Notes: generated by a model not told the origin, from the letters alone. Positions 1 to 9,497 are shown, numbered from the stretch's first letter. The stretch: DNA of 64,000 nt from an uncultured Clostridia bacterium (GCA_934180065.1 CAKPRA010000006.1:5952-69951), one strand, 5' to 3'. A program made the numbers and translations.

Positions 1-1
1 T

Positions 2-748
2 AAAAAATTAGCGCAAGAAAATGCAAGATATTTAATAAGTGTTTTTACACCTGCAACTACAATGGAATATTCAGTTAGTTTAAGACAGTTAAACTATATT
101 GTTCATTGGTTTGAAGATTTTATAAAAAATGAAGAAGATACAAAATTTAATAAAATGTTGAAACCATATTTACAAGAATTTGTTGAAAGTGTTTCAAATA
201 TTGTAATACCTGAACTTAATACTGATGTTAAAGGTAGAAAAATTTCTTTATTTGATGAAAGAAAAAATAGAAAAGAAGAATTTGGAGAAAATTATTGTAC
301 AACATATTTGGGAACTTTTGCAGAATATGCACAAAATCAAAGACATAGAACTCTACAATGTCAAATCAGACTATTGGATAATCCTGAGTTTTATGTTCCT
401 AAGATAATAGAAAATAATGAGGAATTGAAAAATGAATGGTTAAAAGATATTAATAGTTTAGCAGATTTATATCCTCAAGGTATGCTTATTCAAATAAATG
501 AAAGAGGAACAGCTGAAAATTTCATATTAAAATGCCAAGAGCGTGTATGTGGCTGTGCACAGCTTGAAATAATGGAGCAAACTTGGAGAACATTGAATAA
601 ATATGTAGAAGCAACTAAAAATAGTAATGAAGATATTTATAATTACTTATTACCATATACAAAAGGAGCAAGATGTACATATCCTAGATTTAGATGTACA
701 GCACCTTGTATATGGGGAGCAAAAAATGCATTAACAAGAAAAATTTAA
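2..748 (+). CDS. thyX: ThyX-like FAD-dependent thymidylate synthase, 5' partial
   Basis: The reading frame is open from base 2, so the gene begins before the window; the in-frame ATG at 62 is internal. The N-terminal part reads like the ThyX substrate-binding strand-helix (ENARYLISVFTPATT, then SVSLRQLNY). It is followed by QRHRTLQCQI, an RHR motif resembling the ThyX signature, and then by CGCAQLEIMEQTW, which resembles the ThyX RAQWEI segment. Finding a substrate-binding segment both before and after an RHR motif suggests the internally duplicated, longer ThyX relatives. The usual Ser seven residues after RHR is not present. Known ThyX enzymes make dTMP using FAD and methylene-tetrahydrofolate, which would fit folD nearby. 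Family assignment is good; catalytic competence of this half is uncertain. Confidence 0.68.
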   Translation, partial: KKLAQENARYLISVFTPATTMEYSVSLRQLNYIVHWFEDFIKNEEDTKFNKMLKPYLQEFVESVSNIVIPELNTDVKGRKISLFDERKNRKEEFGENYCTTYLGTFAEYAQNQRHRTLQCQIRLLDNPEFYVPKIIENNEELKNEWLKDINSLADLYPQGMLIQINERGTAENFILKCQERVCGCAQLEIMEQTWRTLNKYVEATKNSNEDIYNYLLPYTKGARCTYPRFRCTAPCIWGAKNALTRKI

Positions 749-808
749 TTTTTGTATAATTTGGAAAAAAACGAAAATACTAATTATAAAATTGTTAGGA
801 GGTAGTTT

Positions 809-2074
809 ATGAAAAATTATATAGCTATAGAAAACATTCATGCGATTGAAATTTTAGATTCTAGAGGAAATCCAACTATTCAAGTTGAGGTTGAACTGGA
901 AGATGGAAGCATTGGAAAAGCTTGCGTTCCTTCAGGAGCATCTACAGGTAGTTTTGAGGCAGTGGAACTAAGAGATTCTGATGATACAAGATATAATGGA
1001 AAAGGTGTTCTAAAAGCAGTAGAGCATATTAATTATACAATAGCAGAGGAACTTATTGGTGAAAATGCTTATGATCAAGCTGAAATAGATGATATTATGA
1101 TTAGTTTGGATGGAACTAATAATAAGTCTAGATTGGGTGCAAATGCTATTTTAGGTGTATCAATTGCAGTTGCAAGAGCTGCAGCTAATTCTCTTGGAAT
1201 GGAATTATATAATTATTTGGGAGGAATAAATGCTAGTGTTTTACCTGTACCAATGATGAATATTCTAAATGGAGGAAAGCATTCTGATAATAATATTAGT
1301 ATACAAGAATTTATGATTGTTCCAGTAGGTGGAGTGAGTTTTTCTGATTTTATGGAAATGGGTGTTAAAGTTTATAAGAGCTTAAAAGAAGTTTTAAAAG
1401 AAAAAGGTTATAGTGTTGGAGTTGGAGATGAAGGCGGTTTTGCACCAAATTTACCAAATGATGAGTTAGCATTAGACTTTATAATGGAAGCAATTAAAGA
1501 GTCTGGATATATTGCTGGAAAAGATATTTGTATAGCTTTAGATATAGCTGCAAGTGAAATGTATGAAGAAGCTAGAAAAATAGAGAAAAATGGATATTTA
1601 TTTTGGAAAACGAATATATTTAAAACAAAAGATGAAATGATTGATTATTTAGCAAATCTTACAGAGAAGTATCCTATAATTTCTATTGAAGATGGACTTG
1701 CTGAAGAAGACTGGGATTCTTGGAAAAAGCTAACTTCAAGATTAGGTGATAAAATTCAATTAGTTGGTGATGACTTATTTGTTACAAATATTGAAAGATT
1801 AGCTCATGGAATAGAAGAAAAAGCTGGAAATGCTATTTTGATAAAACCAAATCAAATAGGAACTGTAACTGAAACTTTAGATACAATAGAGCTAGCAAAA
1901 CAAGCAGGATATAAGACAATTGTATCTCATAGATCTGGAGAAACAGAAGATACTTTTATTAGTGATTTAGCTGTTGCTATAAATGCTGGTCAAATAAAAG
2001 CTGGTGCTCCTTGCAGAACAGATAGAGTAGCCAAATATAATAGATTATTAGCAATTGAAGATGAAATCTGTTAA
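809..2074 (+). CDS. eno: enolase
   Basis: Phosphopyruvate hydratase of glycolysis (2-phosphoglycerate to phosphoenolpyruvate), cytosolic, Mg-dependent. The 421-aa length is normal. Visible family motifs are the N-terminal EILDSRGNPT, GDEGGFAPN with the acid-base Glu, SIEDGLAEEDW and GDDLFVTN with metal-binding acidic residues, ILIKPNQIGT with the catalytic Lys, and SHRSGETEDTFISDLAV near the C-terminus. The ATG follows an AGGAGGT ribosome binding site eight bases upstream. It stands alone, with a structured repeat element starting 11 bases after its stop that may also act as the transcript end. Confidence 0.97.
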   Translation: MKNYIAIENIHAIEILDSRGNPTIQVEVELEDGSIGKACVPSGASTGSFEAVELRDSDDTRYNGKGVLKAVEHINYTIAEELIGENAYDQAEIDDIMISLDGTNNKSRLGANAILGVSIAVARAAANSLGMELYNYLGGINASVLPVPMMNILNGGKHSDNNISIQEFMIVPVGGVSFSDFMEMGVKVYKSLKEVLKEKGYSVGVGDEGGFAPNLPNDELALDFIMEAIKESGYIAGKDICIALDIAASEMYEEARKIEKNGYLFWKTNIFKTKDEMIDYLANLTEKYPIISIEDGLAEEDWDSWKKLTSRLGDKIQLVGDDLFVTNIERLAHGIEEKAGNAILIKPNQIGTVTETLDTIELAKQAGYKTIVSHRSGETEDTFISDLAVAINAGQIKAGAPCRTDRVAKYNRLLAIEDEIC

Positions 2075-2085
2075 ATTTTATAATA

Positions 2086-2270
2086 AAGCCGGATATGTGG
2101 ATATATATATTAAAAATGCGTGACTTGCTGGTCGCCCATACAAAGTGGTGTGAGGGTTGTAGAGCCCTCATTTTGATTTTGATAAATGAGAGATTTAACT
2201 AAAAGCTCCCAAGCTGCGCGTCACTTTTTTTAATATATATATCCACATATCCTACTCTCATAAATTAAAT
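2086..2270. repeat. Inverted-repeat element, copy 1 (downstream of eno)
   Basis: About 165-185 bp with terminal inverted repeats: GGATATGTGGATATATATAT near 2091 pairs with its complement ending at 2252. Inside are GC-rich strings shared with the copies at 10.4 and 35.4 kb: CTTGCTGGTCGCC, TACAAAGTGGTGTGAG and AGCTCCCAAGCTGCGCGTCAC. GTGAC at 2119-2123 can also pair with GTCAC at 2220-2224. The string GTGAATAGTAAC at 2283-2294 matches the right end of the longer element at 10255-10712, so a remnant of that outer element may extend past this copy. It is probably a MITE-like element or a structured RNA; no protein is encoded. Confidence 0.85.
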
Positions 2271-2388
2271 TTATATTTAGTTGTGAATAGTAACATGTAA
2301 AATTTTTATCTCGTTCTTTTTTAGATTTTTTTCTTGTAAAATGCGCATGAATATGATATCTTTATAGAAAAATTTAGAAGGAATTATT

Positions 2389-4281
2389 ATGGATAGCATT
2401 TTAGATAACATTAAAGAAATAAAAGATTTGAGAAATTTAACATATAAAGAAAAATTAAAATTAGCTGATGAAATTCGTGGGTTTTTAATAGATATTGTTT
2501 CTAAAAATGGAGGACACTTAGCTTCGAATCTAGGTGTTGTTGAACTTACAATTGCACTACATTCTGTATTTGATACTCCAAATGATAAAATTATTTGGGA
2601 TGTTGGTCATCAGACATATGTTCACAAAATATTGACTGGAAGAAAAAATGAAATGGAAACTTTGAGAAAATTGAATGGAATTTCTGGATTCCCCAAAACT
2701 TCAGAATCAAAGTTTGATTGTTTTAATACAGGTCATAGTAGTACTTCAATTTCAGTAGCATTGGGAATGGCCAGAGCAAGAGATATTATGAAAAAAGATA
2801 ATAAGGTTATAGCTGTTATTGGAGATGGTGCTCTTACTGGTGGAATGGCAGAAGAAGCTTTAAATGATGCTGGAGCAAGTAAATCTAATATTATTATTGT
2901 TTTAAATGATAATGAGATGAGTATATCGAAAAATGTTGGTGGAATTTCATTATTGTTGGGAAAATTGAGAACAAAAAAATTGTATACGGAAACTAATGCT
3001 ATAGTTAAAGAAAAGGTTGGAAATATTCCTAAAATCGGTGGAAAAATGGTTAGTTTTACATCAAATATTAAGAACAGTATAAAACAAATTGTTATTCCAA
3101 AAATGTATTTTGAGGATATTGGATATACATATTTAGGTCCTGTTAATGGAAATAATTTAGATGAAGTTGAATCGATATTAAGACAAAGTAAAAGATGTAC
3201 AGGACCGGTTTTAGTTCATGTGGTTACTAAAAAGGGATTGGGTTATGTTCCTGCTGAAGAGAATTCTTCTAAGTTCCATGGTATAGCACCTTTTGATAAA
3301 AGTACTGGAAAGTTATTAAAACCTAAAGGTATAGATTATTCGAAAGTCTTTGGGGAAAAGTTAGTTAGTATTGCAAAAGAAAATAATAAAGTGGTTGCTA
3401 TAACTGCTGCAATGGCTTCAGGAACAGGATTGTCTGAATTTAAAAGATTATATCCAGATAGATTTTTTGATGTAGGAATTGCTGAACAACATGCGGTTGG
3501 ATTGGCTGCCGGAATGGCAAAGAGCGGTTTAATACCAGTTGTTCCAATATATTCGTCTTTTTATCAGAGAGCTTTTGATCAAGTAATACATGATGTGTGT
3601 ATGCAGAATTTGCATGTTATAATGTGTGCTGATAGAGCGGGAATTGTTGGAAGTGATGGGGAAACTCATCAGGGTCTATTAGATATGAGTGCTTTTTCAA
3701 TAGTTCCAAATATAACTATAATGGCCCCAAAGGATTTTAAAGAGCTTGAGCAAATGTTAGAGTTTGCTGTTAATTACAAATTCCCGATATTTATTAGATA
3801 TCCAAGAGGTGGAGAGGGAAATATTAAATTTGAAAAACATGATAAAATTAGTTTAGGAGCATCAGAGCTACTAAAAGAAGGTGCAGATTTAACAATTATA
3901 GCTATTGGAAAAATGGTGGAGAGAGCAATTGAGGTTGCAAATGAATTTTGTAAAATTGGAGTAGATGCTGAGGTAATAAATGCAAGATTTTTGAAGCCTT
4001 TTGATAACTATAATATTATTAAATCTATTGAGAAAACAAGAAATGTTATAACAATAGAAGATGGTCTTTTAAGAAGCGGTTTATCTACAACTGTAAATGA
4101 ATTGATTGTGAATAATAATATTACAAATGTTAAAGTAAGAAATTTTGGTTATGATGATAAATATGTAAAACAGGGGTCTATTTCGGAGATTGAAAAGATA
4201 AATGGTTTAGATGTGGAAAGTATTGTACATACATGGAGTGATACTAGAAAAAGTATTATAAATGGAGTGATAAATGGATAA
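2389..4281 (+). CDS. dxs: 1-deoxy-D-xylulose-5-phosphate synthase
   Basis: Thiamine-diphosphate enzyme condensing pyruvate and glyceraldehyde-3-phosphate, first step of the MEP isoprenoid pathway. The full 630-aa length is typical. The N-terminus has HLASNLGVVELTIALH and the GHQTYVHKILTGR motif; GDGALTGGMAEEALNDAG is the TPP/Mg-binding segment; DVGIAEQHAVGLAAGMA in the middle carries the transketolase-type catalytic Glu; the C-terminal transketolase domain follows. The start has an AGAAGGAA ribosome binding site. It overlaps ylmH by 8 bp, so the two are translationally coupled in one operon. Confidence 0.97.
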   Translation: MDSILDNIKEIKDLRNLTYKEKLKLADEIRGFLIDIVSKNGGHLASNLGVVELTIALHSVFDTPNDKIIWDVGHQTYVHKILTGRKNEMETLRKLNGISGFPKTSESKFDCFNTGHSSTSISVALGMARARDIMKKDNKVIAVIGDGALTGGMAEEALNDAGASKSNIIIVLNDNEMSISKNVGGISLLLGKLRTKKLYTETNAIVKEKVGNIPKIGGKMVSFTSNIKNSIKQIVIPKMYFEDIGYTYLGPVNGNNLDEVESILRQSKRCTGPVLVHVVTKKGLGYVPAEENSSKFHGIAPFDKSTGKLLKPKGIDYSKVFGEKLVSIAKENNKVVAITAAMASGTGLSEFKRLYPDRFFDVGIAEQHAVGLAAGMAKSGLIPVVPIYSSFYQRAFDQVIHDVCMQNLHVIMCADRAGIVGSDGETHQGLLDMSAFSIVPNITIMAPKDFKELEQMLEFAVNYKFPIFIRYPRGGEGNIKFEKHDKISLGASELLKEGADLTIIAIGKMVERAIEVANEFCKIGVDAEVINARFLKPFDNYNIIKSIEKTRNVITIEDGLLRSGLSTTVNELIVNNNITNVKVRNFGYDDKYVKQGSISEIEKINGLDVESIVHTWSDTRKSIINGVING

Positions 4282-5083
4282 AAAATGTATATTAGAAAAA
4301 TATAAAAACAGTGAAGATAAGCTTTTAATATCGAAGTTTTTTGATAAAATCGAAATTGCTAATAAATCTAATAAAGTGGAATCAACAGATTTTCTTAATG
4401 AAATGGAACAAAAAATATTGCAGAAAGTTATTAATGTAATTGGATTTGAAAATTATGAGTTTTATGGCGTTGTAGAAAATTCTGATAGAAAAATCGTTAT
4501 AATTTTTCCCGAAAAGTTGAAGGATGTATTTGAAAATAAAAGATTTAAATATGATACATTAATTTCTGTTATAAGAATAAAAAATCCAGAAAATGGTAGA
4601 TTATTGTATAATCATAGTGTCTATTTGGGAGGAATAATAAAATTAGGGATAAAACGTGAAAAAATCGGTGATATATTGGTATATAACAATGGGGCTGATA
4701 TTATTCTGAAAAAAGAAACCGAGAAATTTTTATATAGTAATTTAAAAACTTTGACAAGATTTAAGGAGTCGGAAATATCAAATATTAAATTAGATGAAGT
4801 TTTCAAAAAAGAAAGAAGTTTTCAATATATGAAAATAATTACTTCATCATTAAGATTAGATAATATTGTCTCAGAATTAGCTAAAACATCTAGAAATAAA
4901 GCAGCAGAACTATTGGAGCAAGATAGAGTTTTTGTAAACTATGAAAATATAGATAAGAATACTAAACAAATTAAAGAAATGGATATAATTACAATTAGAG
5001 GAAAAGGAAAATTTATTATTGATGAAATAAATGGAAACACTAAAAAAGGAAATTTTATATTAATAGTAAAAAAATTTATTTAA
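4274..5083 (+). CDS. ylmH: YlmH-like S4-domain RNA-binding protein
   Basis: 269 aa. The N-terminal two thirds match the YlmH fold, with the YLGGIIKLGIKREKIGDIL segment being particularly diagnostic. The C-terminal third, from about residue 190, is an S4 RNA-binding domain (SSLRLDNIVSELAKTSRNKA, then VFVNY and ITIRGKGKF). YlmH homologues bind stalled 50S subunits and take part in ribosome quality control, and usually lie near division genes. Pairing with dxs here resembles the dxs-tlyA arrangement of other clostridia, with a different S4 protein in second place. The start codon lies inside the end of dxs. Confidence 0.85.
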   Translation: MDKKCILEKYKNSEDKLLISKFFDKIEIANKSNKVESTDFLNEMEQKILQKVINVIGFENYEFYGVVENSDRKIVIIFPEKLKDVFENKRFKYDTLISVIRIKNPENGRLLYNHSVYLGGIIKLGIKREKIGDILVYNNGADIILKKETEKFLYSNLKTLTRFKESEISNIKLDEVFKKERSFQYMKIITSSLRLDNIVSELAKTSRNKAAELLEQDRVFVNYENIDKNTKQIKEMDIITIRGKGKFIIDEINGNTKKGNFILIVKKFI

Positions 5084-5193
5084 TATGTAGTAATTTGTAA
5101 AAAAATATAGAAAAATATAGAAAATTACAATAATATTGTATATGAAAAAGATTGAAATTTGTAATATATATATGTAAAATGGGAGGATAAGAA

Positions 5194-6051
5194 ATGGCAG
5201 AAATAATTGATGGAAAAGCTTTGGCAAAGAAAATTAGAATGGAATTGAAAGAAGAAGTGGAAAAATTAAAGAAAAAAAATATTTTTCCAAAGCTTGCAGT
5301 TATTATGGTTGGAGAAGATAAAGCATCAAAAGTTTATGTCAGAAATAAAAGTAAAGCTTGTGAAGAAATAGGTGTTGAATATGAGGAATTTCTTTTAAAA
5401 GATGATACAAAAATGGAAGATTTATTAAATTTGATTGAAGAATTAAATAATAAACCTGATATAAATGGAATTTTATTACAAAGTCCTATTCCAAAACACT
5501 TAGATATAAATAAAGCTTTTAATAAAATTGATTATAGAAAAGATGTGGATGGGTTTAATCCTGTAAATGTTGGAAAATTGGTTATTGGTGAGGATTGCTT
5601 TATTTCTTGTACTCCATTTGGTGTAATGAAAATGCTTGAGGAGTATGGTATTGAAATTGAAGGAAAAAATGCGGTTGTTGTTGGTAGAAGCAATATTGTT
5701 GGAAAACCATTAGCACAATGTTTGTTAAAAAAGAATGCAACAGTTACAATTTGCCATTCTAGAACTAAGAATATACATGAAATAACAAATAATGCGGATA
5801 TTTTAGTTGCTGCACTTGGAAAACCTAAGTACATAAAAGAAAATATGGTTAAAGAAGGTGCTGTTGTTATAGATATAGGCATAAATAGAGGAGATGACGG
5901 AAAATTAGTTGGAGATGTCGATTTTGAAAATGTTTTAAAAAAGGCTTCATACATAACGCCTGTTCCAGGTGGGGTTGGACCTATGACTATTGCTATGCTT
6001 ATGAATAATGTAGTTAAAGCAGCAAAAGAGCAAAAAAAACTTAATTTATAA
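5194..6051 (+). CDS. folD: Bifunctional methylene-THF dehydrogenase/cyclohydrolase
   Basis: Interconverts 5,10-methylene-THF and 10-formyl-THF (NADP-dependent dehydrogenase plus cyclohydrolase), supplying one-carbon units. The 285-aa length is standard. Motifs seen are KVYVRNKSKACEEIG with the active-site Lys region, GILLQSPIPKHL, VDGFNPVNVGKL, the Rossmann segment VVVGRSNIVGKPLAQCLL, and the C-terminal PVPGGVGPMTIAML. The ATG follows GGGAGGATAAGA. dprA starts 9 bases after its stop, so the two are probably co-transcribed. Confidence 0.96.
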   Translation: MAEIIDGKALAKKIRMELKEEVEKLKKKNIFPKLAVIMVGEDKASKVYVRNKSKACEEIGVEYEEFLLKDDTKMEDLLNLIEELNNKPDINGILLQSPIPKHLDINKAFNKIDYRKDVDGFNPVNVGKLVIGEDCFISCTPFGVMKMLEEYGIEIEGKNAVVVGRSNIVGKPLAQCLLKKNATVTICHSRTKNIHEITNNADILVAALGKPKYIKENMVKEGAVVIDIGINRGDDGKLVGDVDFENVLKKASYITPVPGGVGPMTIAMLMNNVVKAAKEQKKLNL

Positions 6052-6060
6052 AGGAGGTTT

Positions 6061-6924
6061 ATGAAAGAAGATTTGTATTGGATTTGGATATCAAGAATGA
6101 AAAATTTATATTATGAAGTTTTTAATTTCTTGATATCCAAATATAAAACCTTGGAAAATTTGTGGAATTTAGATAATAAAGAGCTACTTAAAGTTGATAA
6201 AATTAATAATAATATTATTGAGGATTTTTGCAATATCCAATATAGAGAGAATTTGGAAAAATATTTGGATTATATGATAAAATATAATATAAAAATTCTT
6301 AATTGTTATGATGAAAATTATCCTTTTAAATTAAAATTTATACAAAATAGACCAATTGTATTGTATTATAAAGGAGATATATCAAGTATAAATAATGAAT
6401 CTATGGCAATAGTTGGCTCTAGAAACTGCTCCGAATATGGTAGAAAGTGTGCAAAATTTTTTTCTTATGAACTGGCTAAAAGAAATGTAAATATTATAAG
6501 TGGTTTAGCCACAGGAATTGATTCTATTGCACATACAAGTGCAATTAATGCTAAAGGAAAGACAATAGCAATTATAGGAAATGGTTTAAATACTATTTAT
6601 CCAAAAGAAAATCTAATATTAGCTGATAGAATATTAAAAAATGGTGGAGCCATAATTTCTGAATATGTAATTGGAACAAAACCAGATAAATCAAATTTCC
6701 CAAGAAGAAACAGAATTATAAGTGGAATTTCAAATTCTGTAATTGTTGTTGAGGGGTCAGAAAAAAGCGGGTCATTGATAACTGCAAATTTCGCTATTGA
6801 CCAGGGAAAAGAAGTTTGGGTAATTCCAGGCAGTATATTTTGTAGTACAGCTAAAGGATCTAATAAATTACTTAAGGATGGAGCAAATATTTTAACTGAG
6901 TTAAGTGATATAATAAGATGTTGA
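6061..6924 (+). CDS. dprA: DNA-processing protein DprA (Smf)
   Basis: Single-strand DNA-binding RecA loader used in natural transformation. The 287-aa protein has an N-terminal helical part and the Rossmann-like DprA core: AIVGSRNCSEYG, SGLATGIDSIAH, IAIIGNGLNTIYP, NFPRRNRIISG, and VVEGSEKSGSLITANFA. It ends soon after the core (GSIFCSTAKGSNKLLKDGA), so the C-terminal winged-helix domain of longer homologues is absent. The ribosome binding site AAGGAGGTTT overlaps the folD tail. It uses a UGA stop, which shows the standard code is in use. Confidence 0.95.
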   Translation: MKEDLYWIWISRMKNLYYEVFNFLISKYKTLENLWNLDNKELLKVDKINNNIIEDFCNIQYRENLEKYLDYMIKYNIKILNCYDENYPFKLKFIQNRPIVLYYKGDISSINNESMAIVGSRNCSEYGRKCAKFFSYELAKRNVNIISGLATGIDSIAHTSAINAKGKTIAIIGNGLNTIYPKENLILADRILKNGGAIISEYVIGTKPDKSNFPRRNRIISGISNSVIVVEGSEKSGSLITANFAIDQGKEVWVIPGSIFCSTAKGSNKLLKDGANILTELSDIIRC

Positions 6925-7014
6925 ATTTAGGTTATTGAAGTTAAATTTAAGTTATTCAAATTAATAAAATTATTCAAAAGTCGAAAAATGAAAGAATTTG
7001 TAGACGAAAAATGT

Positions 7015-7043
7015 TTGACATTTTCGAATAATGCTAGTATTAT
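7015..7043 (+). promoter_or_regulatory. Sigma-A type promoter upstream of sortase operon
   Basis: TTGACA at 7015-7020, 17-bp spacer, TATTAT at 7038-7043. It lies in the 261-bp gap after dprA and about 140 bp before the sortase start, leaving a long AT-rich leader in which I see no riboswitch. Confidence 0.6.
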
Positions 7044-7185
7044 TTATTTGCAAAAATGATATGGCAAATGTTATTAATTTATATTTAGAATCTGTACATT
7101 TTTGTTTTAAATCTTAAAAATTATTTCTTAAAATTTCCAGATTAAAATTTTATAAAAAATAATTCGCCGAAATAGAGGAGGTGAG

Positions 7186-7842
7186 ATGTTGAAAAGAAGA
7201 ACTTTTAAAAGGTTTTTCAGTGTTTGTGTTAGTGTAATTGTATTAACTTGTATGTTAATTTATATCTATATTCAAAATCAAAATTATAAAAGTCAGAAAA
7301 AATTATTAAATCTAGCTGATAATATTATAAATGAAAATATAGTAAATTTTAATTCTAAAGAAATTTCCCAAAAAGAAGAATATGAAGAAAATGAAACTGA
7401 AGAAGGTAAAGAAAATAAAGATATAGTAATTATTAATAAAATTGATGAAAATAAAAATATTTTAGGAAAAATTAAAATATCTAAAATAGGAGTTGAAGCA
7501 CCAATTTTAGATGGAACAACTAAAGATATATTGAAAATTTCAGTAGGTCATTTTCTTAATAGTAGTTATTGGAATGGAAATGTTGCTCTTGCATCACATA
7601 ATAGAGGGACTTATGCTCATTATTTTGAAAATATTAATAAACTTAATATTGGTGATGAAATAACATATCAAACTAAATTTGGAACTAGAATCTATACAAT
7701 AGATGAAATTGAGAAAATTTCAGAAGAAGATTTATCAATTTTAGAAAATACAAAAATTAATACAATGACATTAATAACATGTATAAAAAATAGTCCAAAT
7801 TTAAGATTATGTATAAAAGCAACTGAAAAAAATTATGTATAA
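7186..7842 (+). CDS. Sortase (class D-like)
   Basis: Membrane-anchored cysteine transpeptidase that attaches LPXTG-type proteins to the cell wall. One N-terminal membrane segment (about residues 12-30) is followed by a Glu/Lys-rich linker and the sortase barrel. Catalytic residues are visible: His near residue 137 (ALASHNRG), Cys near 199 in TLITC, and Arg near 207 (NLRLCIKA). The ATG sits after GAGGAGGTGAG. The next gene, 26 bp downstream, encodes a protein ending in an LPRTG sorting signal and is the likely substrate. Assignment to class D rather than E is tentative. Confidence 0.9.
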   Translation: MLKRRTFKRFFSVCVSVIVLTCMLIYIYIQNQNYKSQKKLLNLADNIINENIVNFNSKEISQKEEYEENETEEGKENKDIVIINKIDENKNILGKIKISKIGVEAPILDGTTKDILKISVGHFLNSSYWNGNVALASHNRGTYAHYFENINKLNIGDEITYQTKFGTRIYTIDEIEKISEEDLSILENTKINTMTLITCIKNSPNLRLCIKATEKNYV

Positions 7843-7868
7843 AAATGTATTATATTAGGAGGAAGTAA

Positions 7869-9497
7869 ATGAAAAAAATTGTAAAAACAATGTTTTATAT
7901 GTTAGCTATTATTTTTGTCTTTTTTTTGATGTCAAATAAAGTTAATGCTGAGATAATAGGTAATACCAAATACTTACAAAGAGCTGAAAAGGGATATTAT
8001 ACAATTCAAAAATGGAATGGATCAAATTGGATATATGTTACATATAGTAGAACAACTTATATAGATGATAATGGTATAACAAGAATTGCTTATTGTGTAA
8101 ATCCAGACTTAAAGGGAATTGGTTATATTTCTGGAGAAGTTGTTGGTTATGATGTAGAAATAAAGAATTTATTATCTGATAATAAGTTATGGAGAGCTTT
8201 GGTAAATGGATATCCATATAATTCTCCAGAATCAATGGGAGTTGAAACAGATGATGATGCGTATTTGGCAACTAAAATGGCTATATATGCTATTATGAGA
8301 GGTAATACTGAAAATGATATACGAACACTATATAGACCAGGTAAAGATAAAGTTGAAGGTCAAAGTTTAGAAGATATAGAGCGTAGAGGAACTAAAGTTA
8401 TTGAAGCAATATGTAAATTAATCAATATTGGTTATAATGGTACAGAAACAATACAATCAAATGATATTTTAAAAATTGAAAAAGACAGTGAGTTTTTAGA
8501 AGATTCTTTAAATAAAAATTATTATTCACAAAAGTTAAAAATCAAATCAAAAGTTGAATGCAAAGAATATTATATAAAAAATATTTCGAATTTTCCGGCT
8601 GGAACAATTATTACAGATATAGATGGAAATCAAAAATATTCATTTAAAGGAGGTGAGGAATTTAAGTTAATGGTTCCAAAAACATCTATTATGGAAAATA
8701 TTAATGGAACAATAGAAATTAATGGTATTTGTAAAACTTATCCAATATATTATTCTGAATGTAAAAATGGAAATTATCAAAATTACTTATTATGTTGTGA
8801 TAGTTTTAGTGATAATTTTAATGCTGTAAATGATATAAATATTGAAATTAATAAGTCAAGTTTGAAAATTGTTAAAATTGATAAAGATACCAAAAGTCCT
8901 ATTGCTGGAGTGAAATTTTCTGTAAAATACAAGGATGGTACAAATATTGGAACATATACAACAGATGAAAATGGAGTTATATATATAGAAAATTTACACC
9001 AGGGAGAAATTATAGTTAAAGAATTAGAAAACAATAAATTTTATAATATAAGTAAAAATGAATATATAGTTGAATTAAATTATAATGAATCTAAAAATAT
9101 TGAAATAGAAAATGAAATAAAAAAAGGAAATATTAAAATAATAAAAGTTGATGCTGATAATAATGAAATAAAAATAGAAGGTGTAAAATTTAATATATTT
9201 GATGAAAATGGGAATTTAATAATTACAGTTATAACAAATGATAAAGGCGAAGCGGATATATGTAATTTGCCAATAAATCACAAATATATAATAAAAGAAG
9301 TAGAATCAGCAAAAGATTATATCTTATCAGAAGATGTTATTACAGTTGAATTAAATGAAAATGAAGTAAAAAATATTATTTTTGAAAATATAAAAAAAGA
9401 AAAATTACCAAGGACAGGCTCTATAGATGTTAGTAATTATCTATTAATAATTTCTGCAATTGGGATTATTATAAATAAGAAATTTTTATTAAAATAG
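7869..9497 (+). CDS. LPRTG cell-wall surface protein with thioester-domain-like N-terminus and SpaA/Cna-B repeats
   Basis: 542 aa. A signal peptide (about residues 1-27, ending VNAE) is followed by a region resembling a Cys-Gln thioester adhesion domain (AYCVNPDLKGIGY near residue 76, YLATKMAIYAIM near 136). Two Cna-B/SpaA-like repeats follow (SSLKIVKIDKDTKSPIAGVKF and GNIKIIKVDADNNE), and then an LPRTG sorting signal, a hydrophobic segment and a basic tail. The canonical Gln of the thioester motif is replaced by Lys, so the usual Cys-Gln bond should not form. It is probably a surface adhesin or pilus-like protein anchored by the upstream sortase. Confidence 0.85.
   Translation: MKKIVKTMFYMLAIIFVFFLMSNKVNAEIIGNTKYLQRAEKGYYTIQKWNGSNWIYVTYSRTTYIDDNGITRIAYCVNPDLKGIGYISGEVVGYDVEIKNLLSDNKLWRALVNGYPYNSPESMGVETDDDAYLATKMAIYAIMRGNTENDIRTLYRPGKDKVEGQSLEDIERRGTKVIEAICKLINIGYNGTETIQSNDILKIEKDSEFLEDSLNKNYYSQKLKIKSKVECKEYYIKNISNFPAGTIITDIDGNQKYSFKGGEEFKLMVPKTSIMENINGTIEINGICKTYPIYYSECKNGNYQNYLLCCDSFSDNFNAVNDINIEINKSSLKIVKIDKDTKSPIAGVKFSVKYKDGTNIGTYTTDENGVIYIENLHQGEIIVKELENNKFYNISKNEYIVELNYNESKNIEIENEIKKGNIKIIKVDADNNEIKIEGVKFNIFDENGNLIITVITNDKGEADICNLPINHKYIIKEVESAKDYILSEDVITVELNENEVKNIIFENIKKEKLPRTGSIDVSNYLLIISAIGIIINKKFLLK

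Noticed and set aside
1977..2171. Minus-strand open frame across the end of eno
   Set aside because: Overlaps eno and the repeat element; no ribosome binding site.
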